The notes: generated by a model not told the origin, from the letters alone. DNA of 39,832 nucleotides from Verrucomicrobiota bacterium (GCA_963205275.1 CAUJIH010000080.1:1-39832); one strand, 5' to 3'; shown: positions 26,518 to 35,515, counted from the stretch's first letter. Numbers and translations: made by a program.

Positions 26518-27366
26518 TCAGGCTCCCGCGATTCCTTCCGGCACACGTGCCAGCATCTGATCTGCTTTAATCGCTTTAATTGCCTCGTCGACGCCTTCGA
26601 TTACAACCTGTTGAGCATCGCTGACCAACCTGTTATAGCGATTTTTAAAGGCATAAAAAAGGAAAATTGCGGGAATGGCGATTACTAGGCCCCCTGCCGT
26701 AGTGATCAGAGCCAGCGAGATGTTTCCTGCCAGAGCACCAGGATCGGAACCACCACTGAGTCCCATCGAATCGAAGGCTAACACCATCCCCGCGACCGTT
26801 CCAAACAACCCCAGCATCGTCGCGCCCTGAGCGATAATTGAGAGATAACCGATCATCGTCATCATCCCGAGATTCTCACGCACGGTGAAGTCAGCGATCG
26901 CATCTTCGACTCCTGGACGCCCCAGATTTTCTGTATCGGTTGCATCCACCTTCATATAGGCAACGGTAATCAGACGTCCGAGGAAGGAAGGGTCTTGCGA
27001 AGCAGTTTCGATGGCGCTACGCACCTTCACTTCACTCATATCCTCCATGATCGTAGCCCTCAGCGCGTTGGGAATATATTTTCTTCGGGAAAGCTGAAGG
27101 GTCAGAAAAACAGAGAGGGTAATCGCCCAGACCGAAAGCATACCAATCGGCACCATGAATATCCCGCCCCCGATGATCATATCCATCAGTGTGGTGGGTG
27201 CCTTTGTTGGCTCGTCACTACCACTGCTGGCAGCAGCAACGGGATCAGCAGCAGGGGCATCCTGACTCCATGCACGGGGCGAATTCAGGGTCAGAAACAA
27301 GGAGGTCCCGACGGCGATCAGGAGAAAACGGCGAAAGATTCCGGGAAGGGTCAGATTCGAAGACAT
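26518..27366 (-). CDS. ExbB/TolQ/MotA-family proton channel protein
   Basis: A 282-residue inner-membrane protein. From ATG 27366 it has an N-terminal signal-like hydrophobic segment (~12-30, ending PRAWSQD), an Ala/Ser/Pro-rich stretch, then the MotA/TolQ/ExbB core with three transmembrane segments at ~64-90, ~168-200 and ~215-240. The signature LGLFGTVAGMVLAF (185-198) and ALITTAGGLVIAIPAIFLFY (219-238) are typical. A cleavable-looking extra N-terminal segment is common in ExbB relatives outside the Enterobacteria. It is the first gene of the operon and would form the proton-conducting stator for the two ExbD proteins. The upstream in-frame start at 27420 adds 18 residues with no support. 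Confidence 0.92.
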   Translation of the reverse strand: MSSNLTLPGIFRRFLLIAVGTSLFLTLNSPRAWSQDAPAADPVAAASSGSDEPTKAPTTLMDMIIGGGIFMVPIGMLSVWAITLSVFLTLQLSRRKYIPNALRATIMEDMSEVKVRSAIETASQDPSFLGRLITVAYMKVDATDTENLGRPGVEDAIADFTVRENLGMMTMIGYLSIIAQGATMLGLFGTVAGMVLAFDSMGLSGGSDPGALAGNISLALITTAGGLVIAIPAIFLFYAFKNRYNRLVSDAQQVVIEGVDEAIKAIKADQMLARVPEGIAGA

Positions 27367-27515
27367 CTTGGATTTAAATAGGTGTTCTTGATTGGTAACG
27401 CTCGTTTTTGAAGCAATCACTCAATTCTGTAAAGGAAAAAAAATTTATTTCAATCCTGTTCTTACTTTTCGTCCGAGGAACGGCAATTTTGAGAATCGCT
27501 TTCGAAGCTCCCGAG

Positions 27516-28118
27516 TCACTCAACCCGCTTCGTCCCAGGCCGAAAAGCTGGGATTACAGCCAACGTAGACGGGATCGCGTCAGGGGGAAAGGTCGGAAAA
27601 TCAACAGCCATGCACGAAACGATGGGGTGGGAATCCAGATCGGAAGTTTTGGATCGGTTCACCAGAACAAAGATTCCCGCAATCATTCCGCCTTCCGCTT
27701 CCACGAATTGGTACAGCTCCTTCAGTGTGCCTCCGGTGGTGATGACATCCTCAACCAAGAGAACTCGCTCCCCTCGATGAATCTCGAAGCCACGTTTGAG
27801 TTCCAGTGCGTTCGTCGCCCCATTGCGCTCCGCATAAATCGTCCTCGCGTGGAGAGCCAACCCCACCTGCTGCCCCACAGGGATTCCACCCACAGCCGGA
27901 CTGAGAACTACATCCACTTTACCGAGTTCGGCTAACTTCGGGACGATCTGCTCAATCATGCGCTGAAGCTCCCAAGGATGCTGTACAAGCTTCCCTTTCT
28001 TAACGTAGTAGGGCGAGTGTCTCCCACTAGCGAGGATAAAATGCCCCTCCTCTACCGCCCCGTATTCTTTCAGTAGGGCCACAGTTTCCTCAAATGACTT
28101 CGGCAATTCGATTCGCAT
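27516..28118 (-). CDS. pyrE: Orotate phosphoribosyltransferase
   Basis: A 200-residue cytoplasmic enzyme converting orotate and PRPP to orotidine 5'-monophosphate, the fifth step of de novo pyrimidine synthesis. The PRPP-binding signature VEDVITTGGT is at 122-131; SGRHSPYYVK (31-40) and LSPAVGGIPVG (72-82) are orotate/PRPP-site segments. Length is normal. The start at 28118 (MRIELPKSFEE) overlaps the end of pyrF by 29 bases; an upstream in-frame start would add 21 residues of unrelated composition. It follows pyrF directly, so the pair provides UMP from orotate. Confidence 0.96.
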   Translation of the reverse strand: MRIELPKSFEETVALLKEYGAVEEGHFILASGRHSPYYVKKGKLVQHPWELQRMIEQIVPKLAELGKVDVVLSPAVGGIPVGQQVGLALHARTIYAERNGATNALELKRGFEIHRGERVLLVEDVITTGGTLKELYQFVEAEGGMIAGIFVLVNRSKTSDLDSHPIVSCMAVDFPTFPPDAIPSTLAVIPAFRPGTKRVE

Positions 28119-28872
28119 AATTTTGTGCTTTTTCAGTAAAGGAGAGCTGTTCGTCGGCGTAGAGAATCCCACGAGAAACATTCACAAGAAAGGGAGCGGA
28201 GCGATTGCCTCCACGCAAAGCATCCAAATCGCCGCCCTGTGCTCCTAGACCGGGAATCAGCAGAGGAACATCCGGCAGACGATCCAGCACCTCAGACGAG
28301 GCATTAGTCAGGCCGAGTACGAGACCGATTCCACCCTCTCCGACCGGGGTAGAGTCTGCGCGTCGAGCGAGATCTCCGACCAACTCGAACACCTTCCTCC
28401 CGTCGGCTAGAGCATGCAGTTCCAGATCGGCGGCACCGGGATTCGAAGTAACTCCCAGCAGATACACTCCCTTCCCCGGATGCCTGAGAAAGGGCTCTAC
28501 GGAGTCAAATCCCATGTAGGGGCTGAGCGTGACGGCATCAACGTCCCAACGGTCAAAGTAGCACTGAACGTAATGCTCTTGCGTACTGCCGATATCTCCC
28601 CGCTTCGCATCGAGTACTACCAGAGCACCCGTTTCTCGCATCCGAGGCAGCAGCTTTTCGAGCAAGCAATATCCTTCAGACCCCATCGCCTCGAAGTACG
28701 CAATATTCGGCTTAAAGGCGGCAGCGAATTCAGCAGTCTGTCCGATTACCTGCTCGCAAAAATCTCCCAACGCTTCTGTCCCGTAGTGAGCGGAAAGGCG
28801 AGGATCGATCCCCACACAGAGAGCACTGCCCGTGATTTGAATGCGAGTCTGGAGTCGTTCGAGATAGGTCAT
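28090..28872 (-). CDS. pyrF: Orotidine 5'-phosphate decarboxylase (type 2)
   Basis: A 260-residue cytoplasmic enzyme decarboxylating OMP to UMP. It is the type 2 bacterial form (longer than E. coli PyrF): LCVGIDPRL (18-26), AAFKPNIAYFEAMG (51-64) and the catalytic LDAKRGDIGST (87-97, with K90 and D93). The C-terminal phosphate-binding region has LIPGLGAQGGD and VNVSRGILY. ATG 28872 (MTYLERLQTR) is chosen over a TTG seven codons upstream. The last 29 bases overlap the start of pyrE, indicating translational coupling. Confidence 0.95.
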   Translation of the reverse strand: MTYLERLQTRIQITGSALCVGIDPRLSAHYGTEALGDFCEQVIGQTAEFAAAFKPNIAYFEAMGSEGYCLLEKLLPRMRETGALVVLDAKRGDIGSTQEHYVQCYFDRWDVDAVTLSPYMGFDSVEPFLRHPGKGVYLLGVTSNPGAADLELHALADGRKVFELVGDLARRADSTPVGEGGIGLVLGLTNASSEVLDRLPDVPLLIPGLGAQGGDLDALRGGNRSAPFLVNVSRGILYADEQLSFTEKAQNYANRIAEVI

Positions 28873-28974
28873 CAATTGCGTCGGCTGAATCAACAGACTT
28901 TGTTCCGCATGTCAACCGGGATAGCCTTGAATCGAGAGCAGCCACTATCTTTCCGTCCTTTCTTAAGGCAGAGA

Positions 28975-29523
28975 CTACTCGCTCCGCTGGGCAACAGCGC
29001 CCTTTTCAGCATCGACCTTCTCCCACGCGGCAGCTTCAAGCAGAGTCCGAACTTCATCATAAGCACCATTAGCTCTCGGCAGAGATTTTACACATTCCTT
29101 CAGCGCGGCAAGCTCTCCCCTATCGATTTGCTGTCTCGCATCCGCTAGAACCGCCCCTGCAATCATGTAACGGATTCTCGGCATTGATTGAGCAAATTCC
29201 TCTCCGAGTGCCACGGCGGATGTGACTTCACCAGAACGATACACCGCCATTGTCAATCCCTCAGCCGCCGATTGGTTCGAAGGAGTGATCTCCAGCGCTG
29301 ATAGAAACTGTTCCATCGCATTTTTCCATTTCCCCTCATCAAAAAGACGCCAACCTTCACGCAGAAAGGCATCACTTGACCCTGACTTTACCAGTCCCGC
29401 CGTTTCAATCCGAACTACTTTCGCCGCGAGTGGATGAAAGGCACGCACCTTTGAGCTTGGAGCTGCTTGAATAGAAACGGACACAAGAGAAAGCGAAAAT
29501 AGAAAAAGTGCGAAATACTTCAT
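28975..29523 (-). CDS. Small secreted TPR-like protein
   Basis: A 182-residue exported protein with a signal peptide (~1-20, FALFLFSLSLVSVSIQA). Residues ~52-110 contain two TPR-like helical pairs (LREGWRLFDEGKWKNAMEQF; LTMAVYRSGEVTSAVALGEE). No family name can be assigned. It is read in the same direction as pyrF-pyrE, with a 102-base gap, and follows an AT-rich stretch that probably holds its promoter. Composition and TPR character resemble the secreted proteins of the ExbBD operon further left, but a link is not shown. Confidence 0.78.
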   Translation of the reverse strand: MKYFALFLFSLSLVSVSIQAAPSSKVRAFHPLAAKVVRIETAGLVKSGSSDAFLREGWRLFDEGKWKNAMEQFLSALEITPSNQSAAEGLTMAVYRSGEVTSAVALGEEFAQSMPRIRYMIAGAVLADARQQIDRGELAALKECVKSLPRANGAYDEVRTLLEAAAWEKVDAEKGAVAQRSE

Positions 29524-29717
29524 ATGTGAGACTTAAAATTTAAGAGTATTAAACTATTTCGCAATCAAAAATTTTAAAATTCTCACTCTATCTTCTCGTA
29601 TTTGAGAAAATATTTTAGGATCACAAGTCATCCCATCACGAAAACAACTCCGCCCTTCCGATGCCGTACCGGAAGTATGATCTCTCGAGACCTTTCTCTC
29701 CCGTTCTATGGGAAAGG

Positions 29718-30638
29718 TTACTTCTCCCCGCGCTCGATCATCCGGGTGATTTCCAGAGCCACGTCGAGTGCTGCGGCACCCTCCCTGCCAGTAACTCTCG
29801 GTTGTTCGCCTCGAGATGCACAGCGAACAAAAGCGGCCAGCTCCAGTTTCAACGGCTCATCGTGCTCTACCAATACTTCTTCGCGCACGATCTCCATCCC
29901 ATCTCGTCGATAAATCCAGCCCCCCTGCTCCTGATAATCAAGCGACAAATAAGCGTTACTCTGAAAAACTCTGATCTTTCGCATCTTCTCCGGGCTAATT
30001 CGACTGGCAGTGATATTCGCCACGCATCCATTCTCGAAACGGATCCGTGCATTCGCGATATCCTCACGGCGCGTCAGAACTGCTACCCCTACAGCATCTA
30101 CCGACTGAATCGGAGAATTCACAAGGTGGAGCACGATCTCCAAATCGTGAATCATAAGGTCGAGCACCACTCCAATATCCAAGCTTCGTTTCGGAAATGG
30201 AGAAAGCCGATGACATTCGATAAACTTTGGCTGATGCAACACGGCCTCGAGCCGACTCATCACTGGATTGAAGCGCTCGATGTGTCCCACCTGCAGGATG
30301 CAGCCCTGCGACGCAGCAAGATCGATCATCGCCTTGGCATCATCCACGGAATCGGCAATCGGCTTCTCGACTAGAACGTGCTTTTTTGCCATCAGTAGCC
30401 GAGATGCCACGTCGCGATGCGTTACCGTCGGCGTCGCGACCGAAGCCGCATCGACGCGAGAAATGAGTTCATCGATATTTCTAACAGCCTCGGTATGAAA
30501 CTCCTTCGCTAATTCTTGAGCTCGATCAAAATCCTGATCGTAAATTGCGACAAGCTCTGCCGAATCAAGTTCCGCATAGATTCTGGCATGATTTCGCCCG
30601 ATGGCTCCGACACCGACAACTCCCGTCCGAATTCTCAT
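29718..30638 (-). CDS. Gfo/Idh/MocA-family NAD-dependent oxidoreductase (UDP-GlcNAc 3-dehydrogenase-like)
   Basis: A 306-residue cytoplasmic oxidoreductase. The Rossmann NAD-binding start is GVVGVGAIGRNHARIY (6-21); the active-site lysine is in EKPIA (K92); QVGHIERFNP and LDLMIHDLEIVLHLV follow as in this family. The GHIERFNP/MIHDLEI combination is seen in sugar-nucleotide dehydrogenases such as GnnA, which with a transaminase makes the 2,3-diamino sugar of some lipid A; no gnnB-like transaminase or lpx gene is in the window, so this sub-assignment is tentative. It lies 170 bases downstream of a small membrane-protein gene and is followed by an AT-rich gap. Confidence 0.88.
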   Translation of the reverse strand: MRIRTGVVGVGAIGRNHARIYAELDSAELVAIYDQDFDRAQELAKEFHTEAVRNIDELISRVDAASVATPTVTHRDVASRLLMAKKHVLVEKPIADSVDDAKAMIDLAASQGCILQVGHIERFNPVMSRLEAVLHQPKFIECHRLSPFPKRSLDIGVVLDLMIHDLEIVLHLVNSPIQSVDAVGVAVLTRREDIANARIRFENGCVANITASRISPEKMRKIRVFQSNAYLSLDYQEQGGWIYRRDGMEIVREEVLVEHDEPLKLELAAFVRCASRGEQPRVTGREGAAALDVALEITRMIERGEK

Positions 30639-30808
30639 TGAAATTCCAATGCTATGCCAGCATTTGAGAGAGGGAGCAAGTACGGATCACAAAAGCTTTT
30701 CGACGACGAACATCGCTCCCGGCCCTTCGGACGAGACACACCTCACTACGAATATTGATCATGCCTGCCCTCCCTGGCGATACCAGCGCGAGAGCACAAA
30801 GTGCCCAC

Positions 30809-30970
30809 TCAGCCGAAGTATTCACGATTCCATTTCACCCCATACCAGTATCCGACGACGCTGGCGATAGAGCTACACATCAATCCGGCAGCCATTCCGA
30901 AGAAGTCTCCGATCCACCATCCGACGGCACCCGCGAGAGAAGAAATGATCGATGCAAATATGAAGCCCAT
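30809..30970 (-). CDS. Small glycine-rich membrane protein, 53 residues
   Basis: An ATG at 30970 opens a 53-codon frame ending in TGA at 30809. The product begins MGFIFASIISSLAGAVGWW and ends VKWNREYFG. It has two predicted transmembrane hairpin segments (~3-20 and ~24-44) separated by IGDFFG, with Gly repeats typical of small inner-membrane proteins. The hydrophobic pattern, Trp/Gly content and an AT-rich promoter-like region upstream argue for a real gene, though it is short. No family is recognised; resemblance to small DUF-type membrane proteins is general. The downstream neighbour on the same strand is the Gfo/Idh oxidoreductase. Confidence 0.7.
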   Translation of the reverse strand: MGFIFASIISSLAGAVGWWIGDFFGMAAGLMCSSIASVVGYWYGVKWNREYFG

Positions 30971-31284
30971 AGTTTTTTGATTTCGATGTTATGGAAATTA
31001 TAAATCATCCATGAGAGAAATCCATTTATTTCGCGATTCCTTTATCGGTTGAATTCCTTCTCTACGACATATCGCTCCAAAAATGAAAACCTCATAAAAA
31101 ACGATGAATTCGTATTTTTTCTCCATCACTCAGACGGATAAATTGCATTTTTTCTACAAACATTCATTTCTGAATTGTAATTCCATGAACAAAATTGAAT
31201 TTTTTAATGTATTCTCGCTATTTTTTACTTGCGAGTCACTCAAAAATCGCCTTTCATCCATCATTCACTTCATTCACGATTCCC
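30971..31284. other. AT-rich divergent intergenic region before ilvB
   Basis: 314 bases between the small membrane-protein gene (minus) and ilvB (plus). Strikingly richer in A and T than the flanking genes, with several T-runs. It should contain both promoters and the ilvB leader. I see no terminator-type hairpin, no leader peptide rich in Ile/Val/Leu codons and no recognisable riboswitch. Confidence 0.55.
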
Positions 31285-33051
31285 ATGGCTGCAAAAACGA
31301 AGCAAAAACCTCAGAAAGATACATCGACGTCCCAAGAACTTGACGGTGCACAAGCTCTGGTAATGACGCTCGAGCGTCTCGGCATCGAATATGTATTCGG
31401 ATACTCCGGCGGGGCTTGTCTCCCAATTTTCGACGCTCTCGAAACTATCGCGAAAAAAATCAAATTCGTTCTCACCCGTCACGAGCAGGGAGCAGTACAC
31501 ATGGCTGACGGGTATGCACGAGCCACCGGTAAACCGGCAGTGGTTCTCGTAACCTCAGGTCCAGGAGCGGGGAATACAATCTCTGGCCTGATGACTGCCC
31601 AGATGGATTCAATTCCGATGATCGTAGTTACCGGACAGCAGGTGACTTGGATGCTCGGAAAGGACGCCTTTCAGGAGGCCGACACCTTCGGGATCTCCAT
31701 GCCCGTGGTAAAGCACAATTATCTCGTTCGTGAGACAAATGACCTCCCTCGCATCGCGAAGGAAGCGCATTATATCGCTACCTCGGGTCGTCCTGGGGTC
31801 GTTTTGATCGATGTTCCAAAGAACGTAAGCCAGTCGAACTTCACTGGCGATCTCGATCCTGAGATCGATCTTCCCGGTTATCATCCCGAGAGCGGTTACG
31901 ATATCGATGGAACCTCGATCGAAGAGGCTTCACGCCTGATTAATCTTTCGAAAAAGCCCCTGATTCTCGCCGGACACGGCGCCATGCTCTCCGGAGCAGA
32001 ACCCGAGCTAGCGGACCTGGCTAATCGTGTGGACGCCGTGGTGACAAACACGCTACTCGGAAAGGGCGTGTTCCCTGAAGATCACCCTCGCTCGCTCGGA
32101 ATGCTGGGGATGCACGGCACGGCCTACGCGAATAAGGCGATGTGCGAATGCGACCTGATTATTAACATCGGTTCTCGATTCGACGACCGTATCATCGGCC
32201 AGCCGAGCCGTTTCGCCAAGCAGGCAAAGATCGTTCATATCGACATCGACCGTTCGGAGATCGGGAAAATGATCGTTCCAGACGTGTCCGTGGTGGGCGA
32301 TGCCAAAACAGCGCTCAAACAACTGCTTCCCTTGATCGAAAAGGCGGAACATCCTGAATGGCAAGCGCACATCAACGGCTACAAGAAAAAATTCCCGCTC
32401 AATTATAAGAAGCAGGGCGGCCTGCGCATGCAACATGTGCTGGATGAACTCTACGCACTGACCGAGGGCAAAGCCATTGTTGTAACCGATGTGGGTCAGC
32501 ACCAGATGTGGGCCGCTCAGTATTACAAGAGCGACGCGGCATTCAAGTGGATCAGCTCGGGTGGAGCCGGGACGATGGGCTTCGGCTTCCCCGCTGCAAT
32601 CGGAGCACAGTTCGCCTGCCCAGATGAATTGGTGGTGGCCGTGCTAGGTGACGGAGGATTTCAGATGACCCTCTTTGAGCTAGCCACAGCCGTGATCAGT
32701 AAGCTCCCACTGAAAATTCTGGTACTAAACAATCACTATCTCGGCATGGTGCGTCAGTGGCAGCAGCTCTTCTTTGATAATCGTGAAAGCGGTGTGGATC
32801 TAGTCGGAAATCCCGATTTCGTAAAACTTGCGGAAGCATACGGTGCGAAAGGAATTCACATCCGCCGCCCCGCTGACGTGCGCAAGAAGCTGCAGGAAGC
32901 GTTGGCATACAATGATGGCCCCATCGTGATCAACGCGGAGTGCATCAAAACGGACAACGTATTCCCCATGATTCCCGCCGGAGCCTCCCTAGACGAGATG
33001 TTGATTGAAGAACCCAAACACCGTATGGAAAAGCCAATTGGGTCCACCTGA
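31285..33051 (+). CDS. ilvB: Acetolactate synthase, large (catalytic) subunit
   Basis: A 588-residue ThDP-dependent enzyme for the first common step of valine, leucine and isoleucine synthesis (pyruvate to acetolactate, or with 2-oxobutyrate to acetohydroxybutyrate). The ThDP-activating Glu is in RHEQGA (E67). The central FAD-binding domain spans ~200-370. The ThDP/Mg motif begins GDGGFQM at 455 and ends with LNN (~481-483), followed by GMVRQWQ as in AHAS. Start at ATG 31285 ([10 protein letters not shown]), giving a short lysine-rich extension; the longer frame to 31195 lies in the AT-rich leader and is not supported. It is followed 120 bases later by the regulatory subunit. Confidence 0.96.
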   Translation: MAAKTKQKPQKDTSTSQELDGAQALVMTLERLGIEYVFGYSGGACLPIFDALETIAKKIKFVLTRHEQGAVHMADGYARATGKPAVVLVTSGPGAGNTISGLMTAQMDSIPMIVVTGQQVTWMLGKDAFQEADTFGISMPVVKHNYLVRETNDLPRIAKEAHYIATSGRPGVVLIDVPKNVSQSNFTGDLDPEIDLPGYHPESGYDIDGTSIEEASRLINLSKKPLILAGHGAMLSGAEPELADLANRVDAVVTNTLLGKGVFPEDHPRSLGMLGMHGTAYANKAMCECDLIINIGSRFDDRIIGQPSRFAKQAKIVHIDIDRSEIGKMIVPDVSVVGDAKTALKQLLPLIEKAEHPEWQAHINGYKKKFPLNYKKQGGLRMQHVLDELYALTEGKAIVVTDVGQHQMWAAQYYKSDAAFKWISSGGAGTMGFGFPAAIGAQFACPDELVVAVLGDGGFQMTLFELATAVISKLPLKILVLNNHYLGMVRQWQQLFFDNRESGVDLVGNPDFVKLAEAYGAKGIHIRRPADVRKKLQEALAYNDGPIVINAECIKTDNVFPMIPAGASLDEMLIEEPKHRMEKPIGST

Positions 33052-33171
33052 TCCATGGCCGCTTATGTGCTTGAGTTCGGAGAAGATTTTCCCCGAACTC
33101 AACCCGTTCCCTCCTGCTTAAAGTCTTTTTCTTATACTCATTCTGTCTTTATTCCCCACCCTTTTCTAGCC

Positions 33172-33717
33172 ATGTCCAGTGAGATTATCACCGCCGATAT
33201 CAAACCGAAGCCATCTCCCGAAGTCATGCACGGCCGCACTCTGAGCATGCACGTGACCAACAAGCCGGGCGTGCTGATGCGCATCTGTCAAATCTTCGCA
33301 CGCCGAGCCTATAACATCGATTCCCTCGTCGTCTCCCAAGGACGCGACCCTCGATTCTCACGACTAACACTGGGAATCAGCGGGGATCCCGCTTCGCTAC
33401 CTCAGATCATCCAACAGTGCAACAAGCTGATCGATGTGATCCACTGTCAGGAACACCTTCCGGAAAATTCTGTGGTTCGAGAGATGGTTCTCATCAAAGT
33501 AAAAACAGAGAATGCCGCTCAGCGGACTGAGATCCTTCAAATCGTCGAACATTTCGCCGGGAAGACCGTGGATTTTACTGAGAGTTCTATCGTAATTCGC
33601 ATTGAAGGAGCCAGCGACAAGGTGGACGCAGCGATTCATTTGCTCAACCACTACCACATTATCGAAACCGTACGGACAGGTAAGGTAGTGATGGCTCGCG
33701 GCGAACAACCGACCTGA
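33172..33717 (+). CDS. ilvN: Acetolactate synthase, small (regulatory) subunit
   Basis: A 181-residue regulatory subunit that binds branched-chain amino acids and activates IlvB. The ACT domain begins near residue 24 (LSMHVTNKPGVLMRICQIFARRAYNIDSL is split here as LSMHVTNKPGVLMRICQ and IFARRAYNIDSL), and the C-terminal domain has MVLIKVKTE and VDFTESSIVIRIEG. Start at ATG 33172 (MSSEIITADIK); the open frame extends to 33055 but that part looks like spacer between the genes. The gene ends just before an intrinsic terminator. The symbol ilvH is equally used for this family. No ilvC follows here. Confidence 0.94.
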   Translation: MSSEIITADIKPKPSPEVMHGRTLSMHVTNKPGVLMRICQIFARRAYNIDSLVVSQGRDPRFSRLTLGISGDPASLPQIIQQCNKLIDVIHCQEHLPENSVVREMVLIKVKTENAAQRTEILQIVEHFAGKTVDFTESSIVIRIEGASDKVDAAIHLLNHYHIIETVRTGKVVMARGEQPT

Positions 33718-33748
33718 TCCGCTCCATAGATCGAAGAAATTCTCCCGG

Positions 33749-33789
33749 AAAGGGAAGAATCGAGCCTCGCGCCGGTTCTTCCCTTTTTT
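33749..33789 (+). terminator. Rho-independent terminator of ilvBN
   Basis: AAAGGGAAGAA (33749-33759) pairs perfectly with TTCTTCCCTTT (33776-33786) around a 16-base loop, followed directly by T residues to 33789. It lies 32 bases after the ilvN stop and before the convergent gene ending at 33815, for which the A-run on the other strand may also serve. Confidence 0.8.
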
Positions 33790-33814
33790 CGAATATCACC
33801 TGCGGTGGCGGTGA

Positions 33815-35515
33815 TCACTTGAGTGACTCCGGCACCAGCATCAGCGCAGCATCATCGAATCGACAGAGATCTCTTTCACTCTCTTGCCCCGTCGCCGTCA
33901 CTAGAAAGACGAGCTGTCCCGCACTGGGCGGCACCTCCAGAATCCCGATGATATCGCTCCAATCTTTCTCGTCCGCGCTCCCTACTGGCATAAATTTCCG
34001 GTTCTGTGAATGAGCGGTCCAAGCCCCTTCTGCATTTTTCCATCCGACGGAGAGAAAACCACGTCCCTTTCCCTCTGACTTCATGCGCAAGCGCAGGACA
34101 TACGCACTGCCCTCTTTCACCGGTATCGTCATACCGATCACCCCATGGCGCATTCGGCTGAGTTCTACCTGCCCATCTACGGAGCACACCTTCCCATGAG
34201 ACCCCTCTTCCTGCCATTGAAACCATCCCTTGGGCGGCCCATCAGAGGCGGGCGCATCAGAAAAATCGCCATTTGCGAGCAAGTTCTTGAGAGGAGGATT
34301 GCGATGCGCCAGTTCTCGCGCAAAGCTCATCGGATCCTTCGCATAGCGGAGCGCGGCTAACGCACCCGGTAGTCGATCCGGCCAAGTCGGATATTTCGCA
34401 TTACCAGATGGCCACCAATTTGCCTTTTCTCCGTAGATCCATACGATTCCATCACTGGCAGCCAGCGCCGAGGCAACATTCGCTCTCAGTCGAGCAGTGG
34501 GGGTACTGCCCGTGCTGTCGATGTGCCAAGGATCGCCGGGAGGGTTCGCATAGGCATCTAAATACAGACTCTGCCCCACTCGGAACTGTCGAACCAGCTT
34601 CTCTCGATGTTCTGGTCGAACAAACTCCGGCATCCGCAGCTTTAATCTCGTAAAGGCCGCATTGTACGCATCCGGAGAATTCGCTCGATAACCGATGTCC
34701 TCTGTCCCCTCGACTACGCGCATGGCCAGTGGCATCTCGTCCAGCCAGCCATCCACGAATGAGGGCAGTAAACCATAGGTGTGTGCCTCGAGCGCCTGAC
34801 TCAGTTCTCCACTGTCTAAAAGTCCCAGCATATCGGAAAACAGACGATAGGAGAAAATCATCATCTCTGGAAATTCAGCGCTTGCCGCTTTCATCACTTC
34901 TCGTCCTCGCTGACGAGCCATCACCTGATACTCTGAGAAACTATGTTGACCAGCCTGCGGCTGCGCACCATAAAGAAATTGTGAATGAGGTGGCGTATAG
35001 GGTTCTGCATCGAACAGGAGCCCTCGCAGGCCACCTTGCTTCGCCAGACGTGAGAGCAGTCGCCAGTGCTCAGTAACGACCTTCCATCCCTCATCATCGA
35101 ACCAATCCACGTCTCCCGGATTCGAGTAGAGCATCAGGAAATTCTCCCGACAGCTTGCGGGTTTCGCAGCTTTCAGATCTGCCAGAGGTTCAGCAAATTC
35201 CTCCCAGCGCCAAGCTTGGCGGGAAAATGCGAAACTTCCTGACTGAAGCTTGCCATCAGGCATCACGCGCTCAGCTCGTAGCGTGGTTCCGTCAAAAATC
35301 CCCCACTGTTCGAATTTCGCGAGGCCATCGCGAAACTTGCGAGTCGTCGGTGAATCCCATCCTGTGGCGATCAAGGGAGAACGGACTCCTAAACTGGCAT
35401 CAACAGGTGCCGCAGGAAGAGTCGATGGAGTGGTCTCCGAAACTGCGATTCCCGTTAGACTGACTAGAACAAGTGAAGCGGAAAAAATAGGATACACAGA
35501 ACGAAGAGCGCGCAT
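33815..35515 (-). CDS. Unrecognised secreted protein, TIM-barrel-like with C-terminal beta domain
   Basis: A 566-residue exported protein; signal peptide ~1-26 (FSASLVLVSLTGIAVS). Residues ~45-390 look like an alpha/beta barrel of the glycosidase-superfamily type (WDSPTTRKFRDGLAKFEQWG; GGLRGLLFDAEPYTPP with D and E possibly catalytic; DGIVWIYGEKANWW). Residues ~415-560 are a beta-rich, carbohydrate-binding-like module (NLLANGDFSDAP, then GSAYVLRLRMKSEGKG), similar in style to the modules in the GH42-like protein at 8327. No named family is recognised. It is alone, convergent with ilvBN, and divergent from the NnrS-like gene. Confidence 0.75.
   Translation of the reverse strand: MRALRSVYPIFSASLVLVSLTGIAVSETTPSTLPAAPVDASLGVRSPLIATGWDSPTTRKFRDGLAKFEQWGIFDGTTLRAERVMPDGKLQSGSFAFSRQAWRWEEFAEPLADLKAAKPASCRENFLMLYSNPGDVDWFDDEGWKVVTEHWRLLSRLAKQGGLRGLLFDAEPYTPPHSQFLYGAQPQAGQHSFSEYQVMARQRGREVMKAASAEFPEMMIFSYRLFSDMLGLLDSGELSQALEAHTYGLLPSFVDGWLDEMPLAMRVVEGTEDIGYRANSPDAYNAAFTRLKLRMPEFVRPEHREKLVRQFRVGQSLYLDAYANPPGDPWHIDSTGSTPTARLRANVASALAASDGIVWIYGEKANWWPSGNAKYPTWPDRLPGALAALRYAKDPMSFARELAHRNPPLKNLLANGDFSDAPASDGPPKGWFQWQEEGSHGKVCSVDGQVELSRMRHGVIGMTIPVKEGSAYVLRLRMKSEGKGRGFLSVGWKNAEGAWTAHSQNRKFMPVGSADEKDWSDIIGILEVPPSAGQLVFLVTATGQESERDLCRFDDAALMLVPESLK

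Noticed and set aside
28414-29148. A 244-codon plus-strand open frame across pyrF and the small TPR-like gene
   Set aside because: It overlaps two well-supported minus-strand genes and their gap; no motif.
30648-30664. Inverted repeat AATGCT-N5-AGCATT just upstream of the Gfo/Idh gene
   Set aside because: Short and without related copies nearby; too weak to call an operator.
31195-31284. N-terminal extension of ilvB in the AT-rich leader
   Set aside because: The extension begins with TTG, is low-complexity and unlike IlvB; ATG 31285 fits the family.
33055-33171. N-terminal extension of ilvN to an upstream ATG
   Set aside because: The added 39 residues are not like any IlvN N-terminus and fall in the spacer after ilvB; ATG 33172 gives the normal start.
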